From Naganishia liquefaciens (Eukaryota > Basidiomycota > Tremellomycetes > Filobasidiales > Filobasidiaceae): a stretch of DNA of 64,000 bases. Location: NCBI GenBank assembly GCA_013423385.1, contig BLZA01000013.1:248001-312000 (forward strand), in the 5' to 3' direction. Of this stretch, positions 11,345 through 22,203 are shown piece after piece. Every line of letters begins with the position of its first letter. The first letter of the stretch is position 1. A program made the position numbers and the translations under genes. The notes under the pieces were generated by a model, which did no database searches, was not told the DNA's origin, and was given only the letters and a program-made list of their open reading frames with translations.

Positions 11345-12670
11345 ATGTCTTTACGAGTCGGTTGGCACCGAGAGCATTTCCTTTCCCCTCTCTTGCAACT
11401 GCATGCCGCAAAGGGTGGATTCGAGGTCAGGCAGCGTCTCGCATGAAGGGAAGGGAGACTGACCCATGCCTCGTTTCAGCTCGTCGAATGCCCTGGAGGT
11501 ACCGGAGATATGCAAGCAAAGCTGAAGGCCGGAGAAATCGACCTATGCATCGGTATGTGTCCACAAGGGATGCAATGATGAAACCCTAAAAGCGTCGCCA
11601 TCTGCAGCTTTGACCGACAGTCTCATCGCTGGATTGGCCAACGGACAGACCAGCTACAAGCTTGTGGGCCGCTACATCTCGACGCCACTGCGATGGTAAT
11701 TATTGAGATTCGGGAACGTTGCAAGGAGAGGTCCTTACGAGAGTGTTGGTGGTCTGGGCAGGGCTGTCATTACTGGCAAAGACAGCAAGTATCAGAGCAT
11801 TGACGACCTCAAGGGAACCAAATTGGGAATCTCTCGTCTTGGCAGGTAAGCTCGTCACGACGGGGAACGCTTGTGTGCATTGAAGCTGATATATATGCAG
11901 TGGCTCGCAAGTAATGGCATCTGTCATGTCCTTGCAGCAGGGCTGGAAGCCTGAAGACCAACCCTCTTTCGAAGGTATGTCGTTAACTTGCGTTTCCACA
12001 ACTCATTTCTCTGCTGATGCTCCCTCAGTCAAGGGTAGTTTCAAGCCGTTAAGAGACTCCGTAAACAGTGGAGAAAGTAAGCAAGATTTCACTTTCGTAT
12101 CCGTTCTGAATTGCCAACGTTATATTGGAACCCAGCCAGCGTCTTCCTGTGGGAGTGGTTCACTACAAAGCCCTATGCAGATAGCGGCGAAGTCCGGTTC
12201 ATTGGTTCAGTTTACAGTATGTCCCTTCGAATCTATTGACACTAGATGTAGTGAGCTGATATATCGCTACAGCCCCATGGCCATGCTGGATGCTGGCTGC
12301 ATCGCCTTCCGCAGATGAGCGGCAGGTCAAGGACTTCCTGGCCGCCCTCGGCGAGTACACTACGGCGTTCGATTCTAAAGAAAAGCGCGACATGGAAAAT
12401 GTTGCATATGTTGCGAAGACGTTTGGTCAGCAGGAGGGCGACGTCAAAGAATGGTTGACGACTGTCGCCTGGTACCATGACCTCGCCAAAGTGGAAAGCA
12501 AAGTTATTACCGAGACACTACAGTAAGCCTCTAACATCTTCAGTCGAAATACGTCGAATCTCAAACGCTTTATCTACAGGACCCTTGAGAAAGCTGGAGT
12601 GGTAAAGCAACCCGAGGGCGGATGGAAGGTCTCAGACTTTGTCAACGAGAATGTTGCCTCTGTGGTTTAG
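11345..12670 (+). CDS. Periplasmic-binding-protein-like (type 2) protein, Ca3427-like / NMT1-THI5-related fold
   Basis: A soluble two-lobed solute-binding fold that in fungi occurs without an ABC transporter; the role of the fungal members (named after Candida albicans Ca3427) is not established, and similarity to the pyrimidine-precursor proteins NMT1/THI5 is structural. The start ATG at 11345 gives the family opening MSLRVGWHREHFLSPLLQ. Intron 11426-11479 is followed by LVECPGGTGDMQAKLKAG. Later motifs are LTDSLIAGLANG, RGPYESVGGLGRAVITG, LKGTKLGISRLGSGS, FKPLRDSVNSGE, FLWEWFTTKPY and YTPWPCWMLAAS. The C-terminus is helical and ends VNENVASVV. About 310 residues remain after removal of seven or so introns, usual for the family. 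It is the third gene of a possible cluster with the transporter and the oxidoreductase, with a tRNA between. Confidence 0.85.
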
Positions 12671-12762
12671 ATAATTCTATAAGATCTACGCCCTCTACGC
12701 GCAAGCACGTGTGAAATTGTTCGTAGATTCGCAAAGGTGAAGCTATATTAGCTTGCTCGACA

Positions 12763-15643
12763 TCACTTGAGCGATGGCAAAGCAGCTAGACCCATTGCCT
12801 CTCTCTCCGACCGGATTACGGACTTCAGCTTTTCGATTGACGGGACAGGATCGAAACCTTCCCTCTTCTTGCCGAATCTCACTGCTATCTGCTGGATGCC
12901 GTCCGCTCCCGCTACCGTAAGCTTGTAAGAAGTTTCCGTCAATGCAGCCATGTCCGACAGCGATCTCAGCGAGAAATTCTGTCATGCAAGAAGCTCAGCC
13001 GGGCGCGATCTTGATACCGCTCTCCAACTGGATTTACCTGTACGACCGCCCCCGTTGGATCCATTCGAGCAATGATCCTTCGCATGGGTTGTGCACCCTC
13101 TGAGGGGTTTTTTTCCCTGTTCAGCTTGACAATACACACCTTGAAGTTACCCCATCCGGGCGTAGTGGCTTCTCCCCATACACCGAAAGCGCCGACCGAG
13201 GTCTTGCCTTGCCATAGTGTTTCCTCGTCTTCCTCGCCGGCGCCCGATGTAAGGTCCGCTTGCGGACCACTGTCTGCTGGGGCTTCCTCGCTGTCAGTGT
13301 TTGCGCCAGAGTTATCCGCGACTGTTTCGACCGCTTTTGGCGTCGCAAACGTAGAGGTGGGTCCAAAGCTGAAGATCGGTTTCGGAGCATCGGTGGTCCC
13401 GGCTGCAGCTGATGGAGCTGAAAATAATGACTGTGACGTCGGTACACGAGGAGCGGACGGTCCGAAGCTGAAGGCGGATGTAGGTGGTTGCGAGGGCGTT
13501 GTCGAGGCATCCGTCTTGCCGATAGCGTCTTTCGCAGTGCTTTTGTCTCCGACATCGCTCTTCGCAGTCCCGAACCTGAAAGTGGCAGAAGCAGACCGAG
13601 GCTTGGCTGCAAAGCTGAACATACCCGGAGAGCCAGGAGTACCAGGTGTGCCAGGAGCGCCAGTTGCGGTGGAGCCAGCTGTTGCGCCCATATTGAAAGA
13701 GAACTTTGGCAATGCTGCCGGCGTCGTAGATGCAGCAGCAGATGGCGTAGCTGGGGCTTTGAACAGGAATGAAGATGCGCCGGCGGACGTAGGTGGCGAA
13801 GGTACAACCATCGAGTCCCCGATTGCCGGTTTCACGGTCGGCTTCATCGCGAAGATGCTCGACGTCTTTGCCCCGGGGGCTGGTGTCGATGGTGGCTCCT
13901 TCTCCGCCGCTTTTTCTTTCGCTTGCTCGTCGATCACGCTTTGAGCAAAAATGCTTGCGCGGCTTGATGGGCGCTTGTCGCCCGATGATTCTGTCGTACT
14001 GCTAGAAGACGTGCCTGACGCAGATGTCGGGAACGCTGCAGATGATTCCGTCGACGCGGATTCAATGGGCGTCCGAATAGGCTTTGCGGTTTTCTTTTCG
14101 ACCGGTGCAGCCGAGCCAAAGCTGAATCCTGCAAACGGCGAAGCCTTGGCCGGCGCGCTAGTGGAAGGTAGAGTCGGTTTGAAACCCCCCGAGGCGGGAG
14201 TGGCTGTCTCTGTAGAGGAAGAAGTTGCAGCTGGCAATTTGAATCCCCCTACGGCCGGCAGCGCAGCGTTGGGCGCTTCTGATTGGAACGCACCGAACGA
14301 AGGCTTGAATCCGTTGACAGCCGTTGTCGACGATGTCGGTGACGGAGCAGGAAGTTTGAAGCCTCCCGCACTGGAAGCTGGTGGCGCCGGCATGGCAAAA
14401 GCAGGCTTGGGAGCTTCCGGAACCTTCTTGCTTGGGGGTGTCTCCATAGGAGAATCGTTCATTGCCGTCGCATCGCGCTTCTTGGCCTGCACTACTTTCC
14501 CGACCCTATCCTTCCCAGCCTTTTTCATGATTTCCTCCAGATACGTGTTGTACTCTGCCTTGACGCTCTCCAGAGCGGCAGCCAAATTGACAAAAGGCTC
14601 ATCACGGATCTTGACTGACAATGCTCGAACGATAGATTCGTTCAGTCCACGCACGGATGTGAGGTACTCAATCTCCTTCTGGTCTTCCTGTGGCTGTTCT
14701 GCCTTCGCCTGTGATGTCGCTGTCGACGCGGGACTTTTGACGGTTGAGGAAGATGACTCGATGACCTCTGATGCAGCGGTAATCGCCGAGGGAGCGCCGA
14801 ACGCCAAGGCCGTGCTTGTGCTAGATGCTTTGCCGAATGCTCCGGTTGCTGTTGGTACGGTTGTGTTGGCGATCGCGGCAGATGACGTTGTGGCAGGAAG
14901 GTCAGCCTCTGTCGAAGATGCGGGGGAAAAGGCGAATGACGCGAAAGGGTTCGAGCTCGTTTTTGGTGCTCCAGCTTTATGCTGTTCCGAAGAAGTTTCC
15001 AGAGCAGAAAATGTCGAATTAGAAGTCGGCTTGACAGGAGCTGATGCCGTCGTTGGAGCCGCGCTGGCGCCGCCGAAGCTGAATCCAGAGAAAGCACCCC
15101 CTGAGGTTCCCGTGCTGGCGCCCGTCTTTGCTGGAGCAACCGCGCCGAAGTTGAAGCCCTGTGTTGGAGCAGCTGATTTTTGAGATGCAGTTGCGGTTGC
15201 GCTACTGCCAAATGAGAAGCCCGATGAGGCTGGTGCTGCGAAACTCGTTGCGGGAACAGCCGATGCGCTGGACTGGCCGAATCCAAAGGGGGGCGCTTGA
15301 GGAGCCGCTGTTGGTGTGCCGGACTGTTGGATCTGGCATCAGAACATACGAATCGTTGTATTCTCGAGCGCCTTACTGCTCCTTTACGCTTCGGCATTCC
15401 TCGAATCCTGTAGACCTGTTCAGCTGTTGTCTAATCACTCGCGGTGAGGAGTCGAAACGTACTGTCTCGTCGCAAGAACTTCCTTTGGTGCATCCCTTGG
15501 CATGTTGTTCTCCTGGTTCATGGCCATTCAGCGCATCTCCTCGCTCTAACACGATCGACTCACGTCATCCGAATCATCCCTTCCTCCACGTCCGCTCTCG
15601 ACGTCGTCCTTGGTAAGCTGATCTTCCGCTCCACGTTTGGCCA
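12763..15643 (-). CDS. NUP2: FG-repeat nucleoporin with RanBP1 domain, NUP2/NUP50 type
   Basis: A mobile nuclear-basket nucleoporin that binds importin alpha and Ran-GTP and speeds release of import cargo; the role is inferred from the family. The N-terminus reads MAKRGAEDQLTKDD and, across two introns, EVLATRQIRGMPKRKGA, which is the conserved importin-alpha-binding opening of NUP2/NUP50. A long Ser/Ala/Pro/Thr-rich middle holds many FG dipeptides in FGFGQ, GFSFGS, GFNFGA and FSFG contexts. The last roughly 140 residues form a RanBP1-like domain: EEDEETLWQGKTSVGAF, WGNFKVCIVKLNR and, across the last intron, VVQNFSLRS, ending MGLAALPSLK. About 860 residues. The start at 15643 is fixed by the conserved MAKRGA. 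It converges on the solute-binding-like gene (92 bases apart) and diverges from the M50B homologue. Confidence 0.92.
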
Positions 15644-16042
15644 TTTTACAAAAACGAGTTGTTCGTGGATGTAGCGGTGCGACGTCGAATGTTGCAATCA
15701 GGGCCGTACAGTAGGTGTTCAAATATCGATTCCATTCACTCGAAGGCATTGCGTCAGGTTACTGTCCAGGAAGCTGCTGAAGCTGCTAACTGCCCGATCA
15801 CCCAGTACTACAAATGACGTGTCAGATTCAAAGGACACGCGTTTCAGGCTGAAACTTCCATCAATCCCAGCTGATGGAAGAAGTAATGCGGATGATCAAT
15901 GTTGTTGTTCGGATCGCAAGCTTCTTTCAAGGGGGTTGAGCAATGCTTGTCATGAGCTCTACTCAAACCATGCATGCATACATACCATATATGCTCGGAT
16001 CATCTAGATAATCCTGACTCAAGGCTAGGCTCATACATCAAA
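15644..16042. promoter_or_regulatory. Divergent intergenic region between NUP2 and M50B homologue
   Basis: About 400 bases separate two divergent start codons, so both promoters must lie here. An ATGCATGCATACATACCATATATG stretch near 15970-15995 contains short alternating repeats and a CATATATG word that might serve as a TATA-like element for the plus-strand gene. I see no RNA gene and no convincing open frame. Confidence 0.4.
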
Positions 16043-18119
16043 ATGCCAATCGTCGATGGAACGACTATCTCAAATCATACCATTATATTCCCATCACTGG
16101 CAGCTCGAGGTGCATCGGAGGTCTTGAAGCCGAATGCTACCCAGAAGTAAGTAGGCGATGAGCTTTTCATGGCGTTTCTTGCAGGCTTATCGTCTAGCTT
16201 TTCTCTCATCCCACACCTGATAGGATAACCCTTGTTGTGGGAGTGTAAGTTTCTTCGCGCTTTACGTGTTCAGCTGCAAGTTTCATTCGAGATGGAACTC
16301 ATCAAATCCGAAAAGAGTATACGTCGTGATCATCACAATCCGTGAGTCTCAAAGGCAATTTGCTTGGGCGTCTGGTAACCAGCTCGTCTTCGTGCTTGTA
16401 GTGGCAAGTCCCGGGATAGACTCGTTGCTTAGCGTATGCTGAGCACTGCCTTGCGTTGTTCGATGATTCGCAACGAAAGTGGTAAGTAACTTATTCAAGT
16501 CTTCGTATCACTTAGACCGACGTTGGCATGTTCCCTACTCCTTGATTTTGTGTTCTCGTGGTAAAGGTACGGTGCGTCACCCAGCAGCTTGCATGTCGCG
16601 AAATGTCATACCCTTACGCGCCTCCTGTTCCCTTCGCGCCTCTTCATCATCTTAGCTCCCTACTTGAACAAACTCATATATCCCTTCAAGCTCTTGGTGC
16701 GTTACATGATAACGCAGCCGCCAGAAAAGATATCGAAGAGGCTAATGCTTAGTTATCTATGTATTTACCGATATCAAGGTGGTCGGGATGCACGAAGCGT
16801 GAGCTATCTTTGGGAATTGCATTTCACCTTCCGCTGATTCAGTAATCGCTTTGCTAGGTCACACGCTATCGCTGGAGTACGACGCATTTCCGTCCATGCG
16901 GCAGATAGAAGACTAAGAGGTTTGCGCGATGAAGGTTCTAACGTGCGCCACCGTTGAGTCCATCCAGCTGGATCCGGACGAAGGAGGGGCAACCCGTATG
17001 AGAGGCGGTGTCCCAGCTGTAAGTAATCATCCCAACTCAAGCCCCTTTGTACTTGGGGTATTGACCTTGATCGCGTGGATTAGATCACGTTGCCAGCAGG
17101 ATACCTTGGAAGCAGCTTCATGGGAGCAGCCCTGATTGCCTGTGTAAGTGCGCGTCAGCATGATGTTCAAGCTGATCCAAGCATTCACATGCCAGGGCTT
17201 CGATATCAACGCCAGCAAGATGTAAGACCGGGTTCCGCGTTGAAGTCACAAATCGACGGGACTTATGGTACCCGATAGCGCCAGTTGCTGTCTCGCATTC
17301 GGCTTTGTGATTACCCTTTGGTGGGCGAGAAAGTGAGAGCACGACAGAGAGGGGGGAGAGGCAAGATTCCCTCTACCAAAATTCTTCGGCGAGGGTCTTG
17401 AAATACTCGCTGATCCTTTCTTCACAGATCATTCATCGCCTACGTTACGATTGCGTTCTTTGTTGTTCTCTTTGTCGTGAGTATCAAACCCATTACCAAT
17501 GTCATGTACGGCGACGTTGTGAGAGCTTAGCGATTTGGTGTTGCCACACAAATATAGGTCTTCTGGCTCGTTGGCCACTCGGTCCCTCTTCGATTCTTGG
17601 TACTTTTCATCGGGGTGATGAGCTGCTTCTATGCAATGTGGGATATCATTGACGGTGGGTCTGGTGTTCTCCTTCCGGCTGTGTACACTTGATGCTGAAA
17701 CCTTCGATCTGTGTTCCACAGATACTATCGCTAGGAAGCTCAACAGTAGCGATGCGACGGAATATGCAGAAATCGTTGGCTTCTTCGGTCCACGGGTATG
17801 GGGTGAGCCGCTGAATGCTTCTGCTCTGCTGTACCTTGTCAATTGACTCGAGCCTGCACTAAGGGTGTATCTGGCTGTTCAATTCAGCATTGTGTTAGTC
17901 ACTCAATCGGAAGATTAGCATGTAGACGCTCACGCCTCGGCCCGGTCCAGTTTTCGCGGCAGGTATCCTCGTCGGGCTTGCAGCGTTCAAACGAGACTGG
18001 GATGCTCAGAAAGAAGTAAGCTGGCTGACCGGCTCCTACTAGACCAGGAATCTCCAAACTGATCGCGAATCGTCTCCGCTATTAAGGCCGCACGGAGCTT
18101 CATGGGCGGCAAGTCTTGA
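16043..18119 (+). CDS. Peptidase M50B-like multi-pass membrane protein with HExxH motif
   Basis: Resembles the fungal Peptidase_M50B-like family of integral membrane metalloproteases; no substrate is established. Exons read in order: start MPIVDGTTISNH; a microexon and short exon giving the hydrophobic ITLVVGV-VYVVIITI; PYLNKLIYPFKLL; then VVGMHEA spliced to SHAIAGV, making the zinc-binding signature HEASH; LTCATVESIQLDPDEGG; ATRMRGGVPA; ITLPAGYLGSSFMGAALIAC; GFDINASKIAS; ITLWWARK; SFIAYVTIAFFVVLFV; VFWLVGHSVPLRFLVLF; MSCFYAMWDIIDDTIARK and a basic tail ending ARSFMGGKS at the TGA 18117-18119. About a dozen introns interrupt it; the zinc motif itself is split. Exon boundaries between 16342 and 16652 are not settled. 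About 260 residues. It diverges from NUP2. Confidence 0.82.
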
Positions 18120-18338
18120 CTGCGGGATCTTTATGCCAATCGTGTCAAGCTCATGTTCTGCACCTGGACAGGCACACCTTGGGATTGAATCGACGGCGGG
18201 TTCTTTCTCCGTCAAGAGTGCATTCGCGATACAAGACAAAGTGGAGGAAGGTAACATGGAACAGAGAGACGCCTAGACAGACATATTCTGAATACAACCG
18301 GTCGCGATGTAAATGATTCGTCATCAACTGAACAACCC

Positions 18339-18365
18339 GAGAGAAAGAGAAAGAGAGAGAGAGAG
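18339..18365. repeat. GA-rich simple repeat
   Basis: A purine tract made of GAGAAA and GAGA units, lying in the 390-base stretch between the convergent stops of the M50B homologue (18119) and the large unrecognised gene (18511). It is in neither coding sequence. Nothing else is recognised in this gap. Confidence 0.8.
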
Positions 18366-18510
18366 TAACGTTTTAACCCACAAGGTATCGAGAAAGGACA
18401 ACGTACAGAAGGGATTGCAGAAGGATACAACGTATCAACAAACAAACGTCGAGCGGCGGGGAGTCCGCTCCAGAATTTCCGTCTGATGTTCGGATATCAG
18501 ACAACGAGTG

Positions 18511-21500
18511 TTACAGTCGCCTATCAAACCAAAGCTTTAGCGCTATGACACACAGACTGCTCGAAGTGAAACTGACATGATGAAGGGTCTGCCAGAATTT
18601 CTCAGCCCAGGTGGAGACCGTAGACTTGGTGCCGTTAAAGCCAGGGTGAACACCGATGAAGGGTATAGGTGCGTCCGCACTGATACGCCTCTCTACCGCT
18701 TCCGCTGTGTCCTTAATCGTCGTTCTCAGTCTCTCTTTGCTGAATTGGACTGTCTTGTCGATCTCCACTGCCATTTCTTGCATATGCTGATCGACGATCT
18801 CCAACAGCGCGGACATTTTTGCGCGAAGTCGCTTCTTCAGGGCATCCGTTTCTTCAAATAAGTCTCCGACCTGGCCTTGGACCATGCGCCGACCGCTATG
18901 ACGAAGTGGTGCGGCTCTTGGCCACGTAATCCCGTGTTTCGACAAGTAGTCGCCGAATTTTCGATGCGCTACGCGAATTGCCATGTCCATCGCCGTAGTG
19001 ATGGCCAAGCTCTGTTCGAAGAAGCGTGTCAAGCGAGAACTATTTGAGACGGAGAGTACGCGGAGTTCCCTCGGCATTTCGTGCATGTGAGGCTTGGGTT
19101 CCCTTGCTCGACCAAATTCGAGATTCTCGGCAAAGGGATCTCGCGGATACCTGAGGGTGCGCTTGTCGGGATCTGAGCAAACAGAATAATCGAGCTTCGG
19201 CGCGGGCTCAAGTGAGTCGAGTTGATAGAGTGAAGTTGATTCAGCAGAATCATCGACATGAGCGGACTCCTCAATGCTCTCCGCTTCGGCGTTCCTGCTA
19301 CGTCCAGTCGGATCCAATTGATGAGCATCGTCCGATTTGAATTCAGGCCCACGGATTTGACCGGTCTGCGGTCCAACCACAATCACAGGATCCAAAGGTG
19401 TCTCCGGCTGGGTAACTGGGATGTCTATGTCGGATGCGGTGAAAGGAGGTACAAGTGCAGAGTCTTCTGGAGACTCGTATGAGCTCAAGTAAGCCGGACA
19501 TCCCGTGGACTGCGGAAGGTCATCGCTACGATAGGCAGAATGATTATAGCCCTCGATAGAATGGGCAGACATTGCAGTCGCCTTTCTTTCCTGATGCATC
19601 ACTGTCATTCGAGACATCATGATTAACATCAAGAAAGGAAGAGCAATGACGGTGACGCTGAGAAGTATTGTCGTTAGCAATGGAGGCTTTGTCGGTGAAT
19701 ACCTTCAAGGCTTACATTTTCTTGACACTAGTGATTCGCGCTTGTGCTGAACGCGTCGAAACAGTATGTCTCGGCTCTCTCTTGATAGATAAAACATCGT
19801 GGACCAGCTTTCCGCTCGACCGCGAATCTGCATTCCAGTATTGCTGTCGGGTCTCCCACAAGTTGATCAGTTCCTTATCGCCTGACATCAGTCTTCCCGG
19901 AAGGACTTCGTTGGCGCTGTAGGAGAGCGGTTCATCGACCTTGATTAGACCTTGAGAGCGAGCTGTCGACAGCGCATTAAGCCAGCTCTGGTCGATAGAA
20001 CATCTCGTCGTTTGTCCAATCAATCTGGCTTCCAGAATCGACCGGTCAACTTGGCAAACATCAGGTGTGTCTGTCGGAAAGTCCTCCCAATCTAATCGCT
20101 CGTATCCGTCCGCGTCAGAATCGACGACGCGCTCAGTGATCTCTCCGAAGATCCGCTTTGAGAGCTGGTCCTGCTGGAATTTCTGCTCCCTCCCGTGCGG
20201 CTCTGCGTATGCGTCGTTTGTGACAACCTCGAACTCATCGTGGAGTCGATGCTTTCCCCGCTCGAGGATCCGGCCGCCGATGATGCTGAACTCTTCCCGC
20301 TTCTCACCTCGTCGACTGTCGATAGTGTTGGCAAGAAAGGCATGATGAGTTGCTGATTCAGGGGCCACAAGTTCGACGGAGTCTCTGGAAGAGGATCTTG
20401 AACCAGATTCGTCGCATTCATCAGCGAGAAAGATATAGTCGTCTTCCGGTAATTGCTGACTAACGGTGGCGCGAAAATTCTGCTCGGCGGGGATCGTGGC
20501 CGTGGACCTTCCCGTGGTCGGCAAGAGAGGAGTCACTGAAGTGATTGTATCGACGGAGTCCGTACCGAAATCTCCTGGGATGCGAGGAAAGACAAGCTCG
20601 ACCTGGGAGTCTTCAAGGCCCTTCCTTGGCTCTGGCGGCACTTGAGCCTTGGACCATTGATGAATTGAGTGCTGTTTGAGATGCGCATCGGTCAGGGTCG
20701 AAGAGCGACTGTGCACCGGGGTCTTTGCAGAAGACAGTCCCCGAGAATAGCTTCCAGGAAATGTGCTAATGGTACTATTGGAAGGGGTACTCTTGTCGGG
20801 ATCGGTCCAAGATTGATCGGTGACATATTCGTACGTCCTGTCTCGGCGCAGTCGACTGTCGTCACTTTCGTCTTGTGAATCTGAAAGTGCATCGATCTCG
20901 GACTCGCTGTGCACAGCCGAAGCGGTGTGACGAGGGGATAGCTCGCTAGCATTGTCTTCTCCGTCTTCTTCAGAAGAACCCAATTCGTCAATCCTGCTGA
21001 CACCGTTATCGGAACTGACGGTCGCCCAAGAACCTTCGAGGAAGCCAGAGCCAGCGAGTGATGAATCGTAGTCCGATTCAAGCTCCGAAGGAGTCTGCAG
21101 GCCAGCAAGGCGTTTCTCTACAACGAAGACAGGTACCATGTCGTTTCGCACTCCGAAATCGGACCTCTTGTTATCGGACGACGTATGGCTCTTTCCGTCG
21201 GGCATGTTCGTTTCCAAAGACATGTAGATAGTATGACCTATGATCATCAAGATAAAAGGCCAGTCTGCATCGGCTGCTGATGCGATGAGTGCAAGCGCGG
21301 TGATGCTTACTGCAGAGCGACTCGACAGCTCTTCCACTTTTGACCTCTCGGAATAAGGTCAATGATAATCGAGAATGGGGCGGCACTGATCTCGCGGCCT
21401 TCAATCAGAGCAGTTACCTGAGGGGAGGACTCGGAAGGATGCTGTCGAGATCCGTTTGACTGTCCGAGCGATAACGAGCATCTCCGGAGTCAGCCGATCA

Positions 21501-21709
21501 CGTTTCCCTGCTACCGCCCTGATCTCGATGGAACGTGACAAGCGGATGCATCTTGGCCCTTGGGTAAGCGCGGAGCTGAGCCTTCGTTGTCTGGGCCAGT
21601 TGCCCACAGTTCTCTGATTTACTCTTACAACATTGCTCGTCTTGCCCCTGGAAGACGCGTCTGACCTCCTCATCGTGGCCTTATTCGGCGGATTCTCAGG
21701 CAGGCGCAT
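18511..21709 (-). CDS. Large unrecognised membrane-associated protein, serine/aspartate-rich
   Basis: Two long frames (about 541 and 389 codons) join across a GT-AG intron near 19675-19735, and a basic first exon starting at the ATG at 21709 joins across an intron near 21325-21420. The product is roughly 1,030 residues. The first exon is Arg/Ser-rich (MRLPENPPNKATMRRSD). Two hydrophobic stretches are visible: TALALIASAADADWPFILMIIG about 120 residues in, and VTVIALPFLMLIMMS near residue 660, both able to span a membrane. Between and after them the chain is acidic, Ser/Thr-rich and probably disordered. The C-terminal quarter (SNSSRLTRFFEQSLAITTAMDMA onward in shorter pieces) is more regular and helical, ending LCVIALKLWFDRRL. 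I recognise no domain. The start is chosen as the first ATG in an open stretch. Confidence 0.65.
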
Positions 21710-22203
21710 GACGAAAATTGCCAGCAATGAACTCCGATGGAGTCAGGATCAAGTTGGCCCGGCTGTGAAGCGCTCATGTTTCACATTACTCATCAACCTT
21801 CCGGCCTATTGAGCGGCGCTATTGAGAGATAAGGACCCAGTCTTCAAGTACAGTACTGGATGTCCTTGAGCGTTGAAAAGGAGACCGATGTATTGCCGCT
21901 TGGCCAGCTGGCACCCTATTCCTTGACTAACCATAGAACTCTGTGTGCCAACAAGTCCCAAGACCTAGAAATATACTCAGACAGCCTTTGAGCAAGGAAC
22001 TCTATCCCAGAGCCTGCAGAACCGCCACCGTATAAGGTGACACAGTAATACGGGTGCGATGTCTTTATATATACATGTGATTGGGACGCACATTGCTCGA
22101 AGCATGCTCTACCCGCGTGAATTCAGCAAATAATTTCTCCGGCGGTTGACGGCCTCTCCTAGATATCGCCACACGATATCCCAGTGCGGTCAAACTCAAG
22201 AAC
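21710..22203. promoter_or_regulatory. Intergenic region upstream of the large unrecognised gene
   Basis: About 490 bases between two minus-strand genes. It contains a TATATATA-like stretch at 22065-22073, about 360 bases upstream of the start at 21709, and no open frame or RNA gene I can support. It should hold the promoter of the downstream gene and the 3' end of the RAD51 paralogue. Confidence 0.35.

Noticed and set aside
13951-15183. Plus-strand open frame of about 410 codons
   Set aside because: It is antisense to the FG-repeat region of NUP2; repetitive codons keep the opposite strand open. Low-complexity Ala/Val/Gly product with no family.
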